From contig JAPQWV010000332.1 in assembly GCA_027422505.1 (NCBI GenBank), forward strand, positions 310,001-374,000: a DNA stretch of 64,000 nt, given 5' to 3'. The first letter of the stretch is position 1, and each line of letters starts with the position of its first letter. The stretch comes from Craterostigma plantagineum. Lineage: Eukaryota; Streptophyta; Magnoliopsida; Lamiales; Linderniaceae. Shown here one piece after another: positions 11,782-22,474 of this stretch. The notes beneath the pieces were generated by a model. The model made no database searches, was not told the origin of the DNA, and saw nothing but the letters and a program-made list of their open reading frames with translations. A program made the translations under genes and the position numbers.

Positions 11782-12270
11782 TAGAGCTGTCAAACGGGCC
11801 CGCGGCCCGCGGGCAGGCGGGCCTGAGCGGGCCGCAAGCCCGCCCAAAAATTAAATATTATATTTTTATTTTAAAATATAAGATTTATAAATAAATTATG
11901 ATGCTTTTTATATTTTTTAGCTATAATTGGTAATTAATAACATAAACAAATTAAAATTAAGAAAGATTATAAAAATTATATATTTTTTCCAACTTAAATT
12001 CTTTATTTTTGTTTATTTTTTACTATTTTTATATTATTTTTTCCTTTTTTATATTTTCTCTTACTTTTTCTTATTTTTTATTTTTTTCTTATTTTATTTT
12101 TTTTAAATTGGGGGGCTAAGCCCGCCAGGCCCGCTACCCGCCCGCAGGCGGGGCGGGCCTTAAATTACCAGTCCCGCCAGGAGGCGGGCTTACCCGCGCC
12201 CGCCCCGTCACTGGTGGGCTTTGGCGGGCTACGGGCCGGCCCGCCCCGCCGGCCCGTTTTGACAGTACTA
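11782..12270. mobile_element. Non-autonomous hAT-like element (TAGAGCTGTCAAA ends)
   Basis: The ends are TAGAGCTGTCAAA and TTTTGACAGTACTA, flanked by a perfect 8-bp duplication AGTGCAAC (11774-11781 and 12271-12278). GC-rich subterminal runs of the GGCGGGCC type surround an AT-rich core. There is no ORF. This is the cleanest hAT signature in the window. Confidence 0.88.
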
Positions 12271-12278
12271 AGTGCAAC

Positions 12279-13200
12279 TATTGAAAATTTTTGCTTTTTT
12301 CTCTTTTATATTTATTTTATATCTCATATGTAAGTTTTTCCAAAATTATCTTCAAACTTGAATATTTTGTTGAAATTTATAATGTGTGACTATATTATTA
12401 AATAAAATATGGGCACTTATCATCTCACCTCACCTTGTGCTTGAGGCACAGAATTGTGAATGGTCGACTGACGATTGCACTGAGCAAATAACTGTCACGA
12501 AGCTCATTTTGATGCCTACCTATTTTCTATCTTTGTATAGAAAGTATATCTGCTTTCCAAACTATTCAAAGAAGTACAATTTACAATACAATAGGTTCAA
12601 AAAGCTTCGTATCCATTTATCACTTTCTTTTAGTACATAGATTTCTAGTCCCTTTCATGGCTTTGGAAGTATCTGTCGTTTTGACACAAACAAGGCCATG
12701 AATGGATTAATCAATGTCATTAACCAATATTCAATGTTTGGCTTTTTATCGCCCATTCTTGAAATAAACTGAAAAAGAAAACATAGTACTTCTGTCCATC
12801 GTAGCTAGATATTTTTTTTTCTCCTTGGCTCTTTAGTCGCTCAAAGAAAAGAACCATTCTTTACCTCGAAGGGTTGAACTCATCTTCACTGGGGGCTGAG
12901 TGAGTACTAATGAAGATGACGAAAAAAATCAGCTCTTATTACAACATCGCGTGGCCCTGAAAGTTAGGTATTATTGTTGTTCATCTTTCAATGCTGATAG
13001 TATCCCTTTCTGTGACTTTCTTGCTCATTCTTGTTTGTTTGATACCATGTTGAATGGCGGTCTTTTCTTACCAAATTCTAAAACTGCTGCTACCCTAAAT
13101 TAGAGGAGAACAAAGAAAGAAAATCCCCTTTTCTGTTGAAATAGTCGCAACTACTGTTCATTTATGACATTTATTGCGATTTTCCTTCTCTGTTGAATAC
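12279..13200. other. Intergenic, no gene seen
   Basis: Ordinary AT-rich DNA with short, unrecognised ORFs (for example 12386-12640 and 12900-13103). None shows a conserved motif or splice context. Confidence 0.45.
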
Positions 13201-13206
13201 TGGGCC

Positions 13207-14920
13207 GAAGATATAAAAGTGCCTAAGAGGGGGTGAATTAGGCTAATAAAATTTTATGCTTCTTTTTCAAAACCTTAGTGTGGTGACTTAGTTATACCTA
13301 CTGATGTTTGTAACTAGTATGCCTGATATATCCTAGTAACGTCGGATGTGTGTCGGGTCTGTCTCACAGCGATAAAGAAATAACTGAAAAGTAAATGCGA
13401 GACAGGATTTTTATAGAGGTTATATCCCCAACTGGGGTTTACTCCTCTCCTTGGGATTTTCTTCCCAAGAGTTTAACCAATCACTATAATGCACCGTAGC
13501 TGGATACAAAACTGATTGGTCAGCCCAATACACAACCGAAACAAGTCGAACACTAGACACTACTAGGTTACCACACGCCGAGTTTCGTTCCTCGGAATCT
13601 CTTTGATCCCGACAGACACAGCTCGCTACCGAAGGGCCCCCGGACTTGTCCTTCCCTTCACGTGTGCGTAAACGTCGACCTTGCCTCCTTGGTATTGCTC
13701 ACGTCCGAAGACAACACGTCCGAAGACAGAATATATGGCAGGGGATGATGGAATAACTGATGAATCACTCGCTCAGTGATGGATAGGCAAGTTAAAGTTC
13801 GGGTAGGCAGAAAGCTATCGCAAGTGAAAGGCTCAGGAATATCTTAGTATCTCTCTGCTCAAAAATCTCTCGTAGGTTTAGATTCGCATATTCACTGTTC
13901 TGTTCTCTGTTCTTCGAAAGTCTAAAGTGCAGTTCATATAAATCCTTTTCTAATAGCACTTCACATGGAAAGTCATATCAAACAATAATCACCAAATCAA
14001 GCATAGTTTCCATGTAGCTTTCGAATCAATCATACCATATAAATCATGCTTCTAATAAATCGTCACAACGGTCATATAGCACATTAAAGCATGATTATAT
14101 TCCATATAAAGCTCAATTTTCGTACTCAAGCAATTTCAACCATTTCGCATATATTTTCCATATCGAAATTTTCCATAAGTGATTCCCTGCTATCAGTTCC
14201 TAGTAACGAGTACTTTAGATTTACTTTCCAAGTATGGCACATAAGATAGCAAGACATAAGCACGTTTTCCATGTACAGCTCATAGCATTTAATCAATATA
14301 TTTACCATGTTTAGCACAAGAATCAGATCAGAGCTTACATAAATCGATTTTTCACATCATGGCACTACTTTCCTTAATTCAGAGATCTCACCCGTTATAG
14401 CACATACCATATAAGAGCATCTTATCCATAAGGTTAATCAAATCAAATCTTTCCTAAATATAATAATCCAATCAGCACAAGGAAAGATATCAATTTAATA
14501 TTTCGCATTTAATTCAGTGCAAGGCAAGCAAGGATCGTGCATATGATTTTCGTCCAGGAATAAACTGGTATCAACGGATATATCACTTTCCATATATAAA
14601 CAGCATATTTTCCATATATAGCTCGGTAGGACATCTCATGCATTATTTCCATATATAGCACAGAACGATATATCCTATCTCATGGACTGTCTATAACACG
14701 CGATCACATAGTTCCATCAAATCATTACAAAATCACATGCAATTCAAATATTCAACACTTTAACAATTTATAGCTCATACACAATGCATGGACGAATATT
14801 ATCATGAACTTAGACGTTTTATTTTTCCCAAATCGAATTGCTTATTTTATAGACCTAACGTCATTACAATTACATCGTTCATCAAAACTTTCTAACATGT
14901 ATGGACCAAAAAGGTCAACA
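13207..14920 (-). mobile_element. Solo LTR of element A, inverted
   Basis: This 1714-bp sequence is the reverse complement of the LTR at 2498-4779 apart from the nested insert there. Its TGTTGACC start is at 14920 and its end is at 13207. It is flanked by a TGGGCC repeat (13201-13206 and 14921-14926), consistent with a target duplication, and has no internal retroelement sequence on either side. Both points identify a solo LTR made by LTR-LTR recombination. It ends 215 bp upstream of the MYB start codon. Confidence 0.85.
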
Positions 14921-15135
14921 TGGGCCTTTAATTGTGTTCAGATATTTCTCATGCTCTCACCAAAACAGTTGCACTCAGCCAATTAAATGACATCGCCATC
15001 TCCTCTTTTTTTCCTCTGCTTCTTGCCGATAAGGTGTTTGCTTAATTGCGCCAGTGGACTTTTCTCAATCTAAAGCTTGAAGCCAAATCTTGATTCTTGA
15101 AACGTTAAACTCTTGAGACACACAAGCAAAGCCAT

Positions 15136-16549
15136 ATGCCCGCCGAAGAGTCGATTAGCAGCTCTGCGTGGAGCAGGGAAGAAGACAAGCAATTCGAGCG
15201 GGCCATAGCTAACTTTCCCGAGGATTCTCCCGAGAGATGGGAGAAGATCGCAGCCCAAGTTTCCGGGAAATCGACGGAGGAGGTTAGGCTTCACTACGAG
15301 CTTTTGATCGAAGACGTGGAGAGGATAGAATCTGGTTGTATACAAGTTCCCTGCTACAACAAGGATTTTTCGCCTTCTTCGGATGGTTCAGACAGCCACG
15401 GAGGCTGTAATAAGAAGAGTGGACGCTCGAACGGAGACTCTAATCGCGGTAAGCCTTCGAAGTTGGATCAAGAACGGCGAAAGGGAATCGCTTGGACCGA
15501 GGATGAACATAGGTATGAGATGAACCTGCTTATATGCTTATGATGACAAGGTTTTTTGCTCTTCCCATTCTTGGTTGTCTATTTGTTGGTTAAGGAGTCT
15601 TAGTTAAGCTTGTCTTGGGCAACTAGTTTTCTCCATCGAATTTTTTTCCGACGAGATTATCGTTAGGATCGAAAAGAACCTTGAAGATGGCCTGTCAAAG
15701 TTTTACAAATTAAGGAATTTGATGACAATTAGCGCGAAAACCTAATTTTAGAGGTGATTCCGATAGTAGTCGCGACATTAGTTCTGGGGTGAAATTAATG
15801 TCGGACTTAACGTCGGGATCAGCGGTGAAATTATGTTTTCGACGTTAACTGTTAACTGTCCTTGTCCACAAATTGCTTCATTCTTGAACTTAGTGTCCTA
15901 AAATTGAGATGAAACTAATGCAGGAACTAACGTCGGGATCAGCTCTGAAATTAGGTTTCCGACGTTAATTTTCCTCAAATTGCTTCATTTTTTCAAACCC
16001 AGCGTCCTAACGTTGCGGGCCCCTTGATCAGATTTCCGTTTAACGCCACCCCACATAACATACATGACTTGGAAAAATCGAACCTTTTTATCAATTCTCA
16101 AAACTCGAGATTTTTTCTGACACGCTTCTGCAAAATATGGAAAACAGGCTATTCCTACTGGGTTTGGAGAAGTACGGAAAGGGAGACTGGAGGAGCATTT
16201 CCCGCAACTTCGTAGTTACTCGAACTCCAACACAGGTCGCCAGCCATGCGCAGAAGTACTTCATACGTCTGACTCCATCAACAAGGAAAGGAGGCGTTCG
16301 AGCATACACGACATAACAAGCATCGACGGGGCCCACGGAGGAGGAGACCCCTCGGGCCCGCAAGCGCCGTCCATCACGGGCTCCACCACGGCGACAGGCC
16401 ACAAGCAAGGCCCGGCCCATGGCGGTGGGCCCGTTGGGTTTGGGATGTACGGGCCGCCTCCGGTCGGTCAGCCCGTCCATGGACCCGTCGCCGTGGGCAC
16501 GCCTGTTCGTCACTTGGGGTTCGGGCTCGGCGGGCCCGCGAAGAGGTGA
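15136..16549 (+). pseudogene. DIVARICATA-like MYB transcription factor, frameshifted
   Basis: There are two exons, 15136-15512 and about 16148-16549, with GT-AG borders and matching phase. Exon 1 encodes an N-terminal MYB/SANT repeat (SAWSREEDKQFERAI onward, residues about 11-60) and a Ser/Gly-rich linker. Exon 2 encodes the second MYB repeat ending in the diagnostic SHAQKYF (residues about 158-164). Right after [10 protein letters not shown] the frame shifts: frame 0 stops at TAA 16314-16316 (about 181 aa). One frame over, the family's usual continuation ([11 protein letters not shown], then a Gly/Pro-rich tail with GMYGPP) is open to TGA 16547-16549. This fits loss of one base near 16272. 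Family members are DNA-binding regulators (flower asymmetry, sugar/ABA responses). The lesion could be real or an assembly error. The DNA-binding part is intact either way. Confidence 0.85.
15780..16015 (+). repeat. Tandem duplication in MYB intron
   Basis: Two diverged copies of about 110-125 bp share TAACGTCGGGATCAG, GACGTTAA and CAAATTGCTTCATT in the same order (about 15785-15895 and 15905-16010). They lie within the single intron, with no coding potential. Confidence 0.55.
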
Positions 16550-17905
16550 GTCGAAAGCACACATTTGGACCAACATATGTTTTATGGATCTTTGAAGCAT
16601 TTAAGATATCATTGCATTGCTATATATGTGGCAATAAACTTTGTCTATGCTTATATACGTAAATGCTATCAGCTAAGTTCAAGGGACTAATAATGCAGAG
16701 GACACCATTTATAATTTCATTGTTGGAAGTTTTCACTTTCATTGGAGAATTACTATTCATGAGTTTTTTACTTTTTATTGCGTTCTCTTTAGACGGTGCT
16801 GATGAAAAATAGAGCGTGGGATTAACGTCTTTACACGTAAAAGAAAAAAGAATGCATCTTTCTAATGTTCTTGTGACATGAATGTGCGGCATACTAAAGA
16901 TTCTTTTTTGTTAGTAAATTTTCGTTTTCCCAACTAATTAAGCAACGATGAAAGAGGTATTGCTTTTACTTTATGCCTTTTGCTGACCTCAATAGTTTTT
17001 TTCTTGATTGGTGGTTAGTCTTATAACTGACAGCCATTTAACAATATATTTCCTGGGTTGTTTATATGAAGACTGAGTTTTGTGGTTAGAAAAATGGGTG
17101 ATCTTAGTACCTAATTCGTAATAAGAAGGCTATTTGAAAATAGTATTTGATTAAAATAACCCCATGTAAGGAAAAGTTTGCATCACCAATTATTCTCTCA
17201 TCGAGCACTATAATAAAAACTCCATTCCATGTATGTTTTTTTTTGGTATATTAAGTTCAGGTCCCAAAAATGTATTAAAATGGGATTAAGACCCTTTTCG
17301 AAAAAACATTAGTTTAAAAGACCCAAAAGTCAGAGATAAGTACCTAAAATATTAACTGTTATCGGTGTGATTTCGAAACAATGAAGTGCTATTTCAGAAC
17401 AATGAAGTGTTACTGCAGGCAGAACAACGAAGTGTTACTGCAAAACAATTAAGTGTTACTGAATAAATTGGATCCTTAAAACTAATTTTTTTTCCTAACA
17501 GAGCTTGAATTATAAATTTAGGCCCAGCAGAGACCCGAACGAAAATTACCCCTTTTTAAGGTAATGTATGACAAAGTTACATCACAAAGTGAACGTGCTA
17601 CATCTGCAGTCAATTAGATAAGATCATTAGACAAGATTAAAAGATTTCCGTGTTTAATTTTTCTTTATGACGTGCCATTCAAAAACCATATGTCACTGAT
17701 AACTGATATATAACATATAAACCAAAAGTTCTCTTCTCCTTTCTTTACATGTACATTTCATGTTAGGTTGATGAAAAGGTTGTCGGATAAGCCCATGTAA
17801 TGAAAGTATCTTTTGCGTCTGCTGACACAAATCTGACTCATGCATCTCCAAAGCTAACAATATCACAAATATAATTAATAATAATAAAATCCAAGTCTTT
17901 CCCTT
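16550..17905. other. Intergenic between MYB and GEM-like genes
   Basis: No gene is seen. Short ORFs here match nothing. A minisatellite-like array at 17376-17460 is listed separately. The right end grades into the GEM-like promoter. Confidence 0.5.
17376..17460. repeat. Short tandem repeat array
   Basis: About four imperfect copies of AACAATGAAGTGTTACTGC, about 22 bp each. The surroundings are AT-rich and non-coding. Confidence 0.7.
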
Positions 17906-17913
17906 TATAAATA
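17906..17913 (+). promoter_or_regulatory. TATA box of GEM-like gene
   Basis: TATAAATA lies 108 bp upstream of the start codon at 18021, leaving room for a normal 5' UTR of about 75 bases. Confidence 0.6.
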
Positions 17914-18020
17914 CACCGATCTTCAATCTCAAACATCATCAACCATATTCAGAGTCAGTTTACTAGTTAAGAACTTAACTTAGTCCAAGAATTTTCCTGA
18001 AGCATTTCGTCTCATCTCAA

Positions 18021-18869
18021 ATGGAGAAAAATCTCATCACTTCCTACAAGAAATGCCACAATGGTAATAAGCAGCAATCTTTATTACCAGGTCCAGCTTC
18101 TCAGTATCAGATCATGCCTTCTCCTCCCAGACAATTCTTTCCGAAAATCGGTTAGTTAATGTTTCAGACAATCAAGAATTCAAGCTCCTTTGTGTATTTC
18201 ACCTATGCTTATCTATTTTATGCAAAACAAAAATGGCAGGTAGTTTGGATTCCGTTGCAGCTAAAGTGATCAAACTCGGAAAGAGCGTGGATTGTTTGGC
18301 TCAAGGAATCCGCGAACACGGTAAGCAAAAAGCATACAAAAAGTCAAATATCCCAAAACGAATCGATGATCTTAGAAGTGATTTTATCGCAATCATCTGC
18401 AGTGAGATTAGGACAAAAGCTAAGCGAGACGGTGAAAGGAAAGCTGAGTTTAGGGGCAAGAATCCTTAAAAACGGTGGGGTCGAAAAAGTGTTTAAGCAG
18501 AAATTCAATGCTATAAGCGACGGAGAAAAGCTGCTAAAGGCTTCTCAGTGCTACCTTTCGACGACGACGGGCCCCATCGCAGGCTTATTATTCATTTCCA
18601 ATTATAGGGTTTCGTTCTGCAGCGAGAGATCGATCAAAGTATCTTCTCCTTCGAATGAGAAGACGCTGAAATTACAGTACAAGGTTATGATTCCATTGAA
18701 GAAGATAATGAGAGCTATGGAGAGCGAAAACATGAGGAGACCAAACCAGAAATATGTGCAGATAGTGACTGAAGATGGTTTCGAATTTTGGTTCATGGGA
18801 TTTTTAAACCATCAAAGGACTTTGAAGTATCTTCAGCAGGCAATTCACCAAGCTAAATGGGAACTTTAA
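18021..18869 (+). CDS. GEM-like protein (GRAM domain)
   Basis: Three exons, 18021-18150, 18240-18320 and 18403-18869, join in frame to a 225-residue protein. The N-terminus is short and Pro/Gln-rich. It is followed by the GEM-family core: LAQGIREHVRLG (across the second intron), ETVKGKLSLGARIL, GGVEKVFKQ, then the GRAM domain with LLKASQCYLSTT, GPIAGLLFIS and VSFCSERSI, ending near FLNHQRTLKYLQQAI. GEM (GLABRA2 expression modulator) relatives are plant-specific. GEM itself binds CDT1 and affects epidermal patterning genes, and several relatives are ABA- or stress-induced. Length fits the shorter GEM-like members. No defects are seen. The exact paralogue cannot be assigned from the sequence alone. 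Confidence 0.93.
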
Positions 18870-19093
18870 GCTATATATACAGACATAATTATGTACAAAG
18901 GTAGTAGAATGTAATGAAAGAACACGACAACTAGAGAGCCTTCTCAAAATGAATGTAGTTTTCATTCCTTTAAGAAACTGAACTGCATATAACAGACATT
19001 ATTCAGGGTCGGGAATCATTTCGAAAATATCTCACTATAAAAGGGGAAAAAAGATAAATAAAGAATGAAGGAATCTTTACGGTAGAATCCCAC

Positions 19094-20728
19094 CTACGAA
19101 GAATCTTTGCAGCCCATCAACACGCAATCCTCGACAAACCTTGACAGCTGAGAAGAATAGAGCTGAGGGTCGTTTCTAAAGTGGTCGACGTGCGGCGAAG
19201 TAACGAAATTACAAGCCCTAACTTCGCGCCCAATCTTTTTCTGCTGCTCTATGAAGGACTCTACGTACGAGGCTGGAATGACTCGATCGGCCGAGCTGTA
19301 GATGTATAGTTGTGGACAGTTCGGTTGGTCAGAAGTTAGTACGTTTACTACATCAGTAATCCTCCTGAGAATTTGTAAGAATAGCTACGGTTAGTGTAAG
19401 AAGCAAAGGATCAAAGAAACGCATGCCGCAATTTCTGAGAGAAGGGCAATAGTTACTTGTTTATGGGAGGGTGATTCAGAACGACTCCGAAGAGTTTCTC
19501 AAGAACGACGAGCAAGGCAGCTTCGGTCAACGCAGGTTTGACTTCAATGGAGGTCCTTGTACCGACTTTTACATGGCCTTTATCAGATTCTGCAAGAGAA
19601 CCTTTTGTTGCAACGCTGTTTTTCTTCAAAAAAGCAGCAGAAAATCCCGATGCAAAGACCTGCGAACACAAACAAGTGAAAAAAATTTGATGGGAGTCAA
19701 AAGTAAGAAGACAATCGCAAACCAAGGTTGCTCGGATTATTACAAGAAATCATGGAACCATTATTAGCTGTCCAAAATTAGTGTAAAGTCGCCAATACCT
19801 GAGGATCGGGTGCCGCAACGGGCGCAGAATCAACGATGCAGCCCTTAATCTTTCCACTGAGGGAAGAATCCTTCTTCTGAAACTTCTCCAAAACCATACC
19901 GTAACTGCAAGAAAATCAAGAACATCATTAAACCTCGCTCTCCATAAAAAACCAAAAAAAATCTCTTTCGATCGAACGAGAAATAGACTTACGTTAACCA
20001 CCCCGTGTTGCTAAACGTGTGAAAGACCAAATTCTTCTCACTCTCTTCATCCATCCAATCAGAAAGATGATCCACCAACATCTCCACGTCTTGCTCAGCC
20101 TTGCCACCGACTCTGTAGCTCAAAACCTCGGACATGGGAAAAGTAAACGTAATGACATGAAACCCCCTCGAAGTGTACCACTCTGCGTATCTCTTCATAT
20201 GCTTCTGCTTCGCGCCCAGCCAGCCCAACAACACCACAACCGTCTTAGACTTGGACGAAGAACACTGAGATTTCCCATTCGCATCGACAGCTTTAGGATC
20301 GGGCAAATGCCATCTGTATAAAATATCCGACGGCGATGAAGGAGAAGAAGCACTGTACGAACAAACGGCGGGCTTAGCAGACTTTGCCAAGTCGGCCGAT
20401 CGATATATGTTAAAGAGAACCGGGAAGGTGATGAGATTAAAGAATGGCTATGGTTAGCTTTGGGAATAAGTATTTCGACGTTAGGAATCGGGACATGGAT
20501 GTTCGAAACAAGGGAGATTTGAGCTAACATAGAGTCTGAAACACGAGATACCCATGAGGAATTGGATTTAGGTGAATTAGGGTTCGCTTGTTCCAAGGAA
20601 GAAGAAGATGTAACCTCACATGACTTTGAAGGGGAAAATTTGTCGACAAAGTCGGTGGAAACAGAGGCTATGGCTAACGCAGAGGCCGCAAGAAGAGGCC
20701 TTTGCAATAATCCAGACAAAGAACCCAT
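19094..20728 (-). pseudogene. TMEM53/DUF829-like alpha/beta-hydrolase, apparent frameshift
   Basis: Four exons: 19993-20728, 19799-19904, 19457-19659 and 19094-19364 (minus strand). The product belongs to the DUF829/transmembrane protein 53 family. Visible blocks are SDILYRWHLPDP, VVVLLGWLGAKQKHM, VFHTFSNTGWLTYG (nucleophile-like Ser), GCIVDSAPVAAPDPQ, YSSADRVIPA (Asp) and PHVDHFRNDP (His), a plausible Ser-Asp-His set. The N-terminal frame (start at 20728) and the hydrolase frame differ by one base. The joined exons total 1316 nt, one short of a whole number of codons. The shift lies between about 20447 and 20392, where the downstream frame becomes open (NIYRSADLAKSAKP). The rest is intact, so this could be an assembly error, a recent lesion, or an alternative start downstream. 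Substrate unknown. Confidence 0.85.
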
Positions 20729-21467
20729 TCTCCCCCAAATAGAAGAGAATCAACCAATTCTGTAAATCTTTCCAGAATCCCTAATTTAATTCCCTCCTAC
20801 CACAAATTCGGGGACCTCAATCAACAATCGCAACCAATCACGCGAAGCAGCAAAAAGTAAATGCGCCGACGAATTCGAAGGAAAGGAAAAGAAAATGAAA
20901 ACGCTATCAAAGCGCACCCCACTACTCCAAGAAAATTGGCGGCACGACAATCACCTGCGTGGAATCAAGCGAGTCACGGATTGAAACGATAGCCGTCGAA
21001 ATTGTAAAGCTACACGGCGAATGTTTGGGAGAATATGCTATACCTTGTTTCGTGGGTTGTTCGATTCGATTATTTATGGAGATTCGTGGGCTGTCATGTA
21101 CGAACAGCCCGGCGAATACGAAAGTTCCTTAGCGTAGTCAAACTGTTCTTCCCACGCGTACTCTTTCTTCCCTATATTAAAACGAGGAGACAGATCTTCG
21201 ATTATAAAAAAGGAAAAAAGTCCATTTTTTAATTAATATAAATTGTTTTTAATGGGGAAATTGGTGGGTTGGGCACATACCATGTGGAAAAGCGTATGAT
21301 ATTTAATTTCGTTTACGGTTTACCTTCAATATTAATTTATTATTGGTATGTGATGGGCATGTCTTGTGATTCTCTTTTCCATGGTTAATATTGCGAGATT
21401 TTATTTTCATTCGTTGGCCTAAGGAAAGACCATTATACCTTAATTAAATAGGGTTGAAATGCGTAAG
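20729..21467. other. Upstream region of the TMEM53-like gene
   Basis: This is the expected promoter and 5' UTR of the minus-strand gene starting at 20728. No other gene is supported. The minor ORF at 21035-21232 has no recognised motif. Confidence 0.45.
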
Positions 21468-22035
21468 TGTTGAAATACGGGCCGGGCCTCCGGTAATTGT
21501 TAACCGTTAAAGAGGCCCGCACATGCGTCACACGGAGGATCGGTGCCCGGTATAAGCTTGATGGGGTTCCTTCTTAAAACCAATTGGTGATAAGAGGAGT
21601 GGTCCATCAAGCTTATAAACCAATTTAATTTCTATGCATTTTTCGATGTGGGACAAGTCTTTTTGCCCTCACACGTGACAACTCAACACTCCCCCCTCAC
21701 GTGTGAGCCCATTCTTAAATCGGGCGCGTCTGCCCATGTCTTTTTAAATTGAGTCGGATCTCTGCCCGCTCTGATATTTTTAATTGAGTCGGATCTCTGC
21801 CCGCTCTGATACCATGTTGAAATACGGGCCGGGCCTCCGGTAATTGTTAACCGTTAAAGAGGCCCGCACATGCGTCACACGGAGGATCGGTGCCCGGTAT
21901 AAGCTTGATGGGGTTCCTTCTTAAAACCAATTGGTGATAAGAGGAGTGGTCCATCAAGCTTATAAACCAATTTAATTTCTATGCATTTTTCGATGTGGGA
22001 CAAGTCTTTTTGCCCTCACACGTGACAACTCAACA
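21468..22035 (-). mobile_element. TRIM (terminal-repeat retrotransposon in miniature)
   Basis: Two 221-bp direct repeats (21468-21688 and 21815-22035) start TGTTGAAATACGGG and end GACAACTCAACA. They read identically by eye. The 126-bp interior has a reverse-complement tRNA-Met primer site (GCTCTGATACCA) abutting the right repeat and a C-run (reverse-complement polypurine tract, CTCCCCCCTCACG) abutting the left repeat, so the element lies on the minus strand. A 5-bp duplication GTAAG flanks it (21463-21467 and 22036-22040). The interior has no ORF. The 35-bp primer-site segment is itself duplicated in tandem (about 21745-21780 and 21781-21814). Confidence 0.95.
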
Positions 22036-22040
22036 GTAAG

Positions 22041-22474
22041 ATAAGTCATGCGAGCACCGTCAATGCTTAAACTAAATATCATTAAGTTGATACCATTTTT
22101 AATTTTTTGGTGGAATTCTATTTGCTTAAAAATAAATTATCTAATTTCCCTTTAAGAAGAGTGAACGGTTTATTAATTTAAGTTATTTTCGAATAAACTA
22201 ATAAGTTATGGATATTACGTAAGTGGATTTTAAGGGGAGCACGTCTATCCAATGTGGTGTGTGGTGTGGTTATTTCATTTCCGAACTTCGGCCGTGATTC
22301 CATTTAATGTCGGAAATTTTAGTTTTTTTTTTGGGAGAGATATTCCGTGTGAGTGTGTGTATATATATTATATATATAAAAAGATAGGTCAGTAGAGAAA
22401 TTTTAGTTTTGAAAGAAGATTTCTTAGGGTTACATAAAAAACGATTATTAATTCTAAAGAAAACATTTATCTTT
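22041..22474. other. Intergenic, AT-rich
   Basis: No gene is supported. A TATATATA microsatellite near 22361-22380 is the only notable item. Confidence 0.5.

Noticed and set aside
16091..16600. Minus-strand ORFs opposite MYB exon 2
   Set aside because: They are shadows of the GC-rich C-terminal coding region of the MYB gene.
20195..20390. Continuation of the TMEM53 N-terminal frame to 20195
   Set aside because: The other frame carries all the conserved DUF829 blocks and joins exon 2 in phase.
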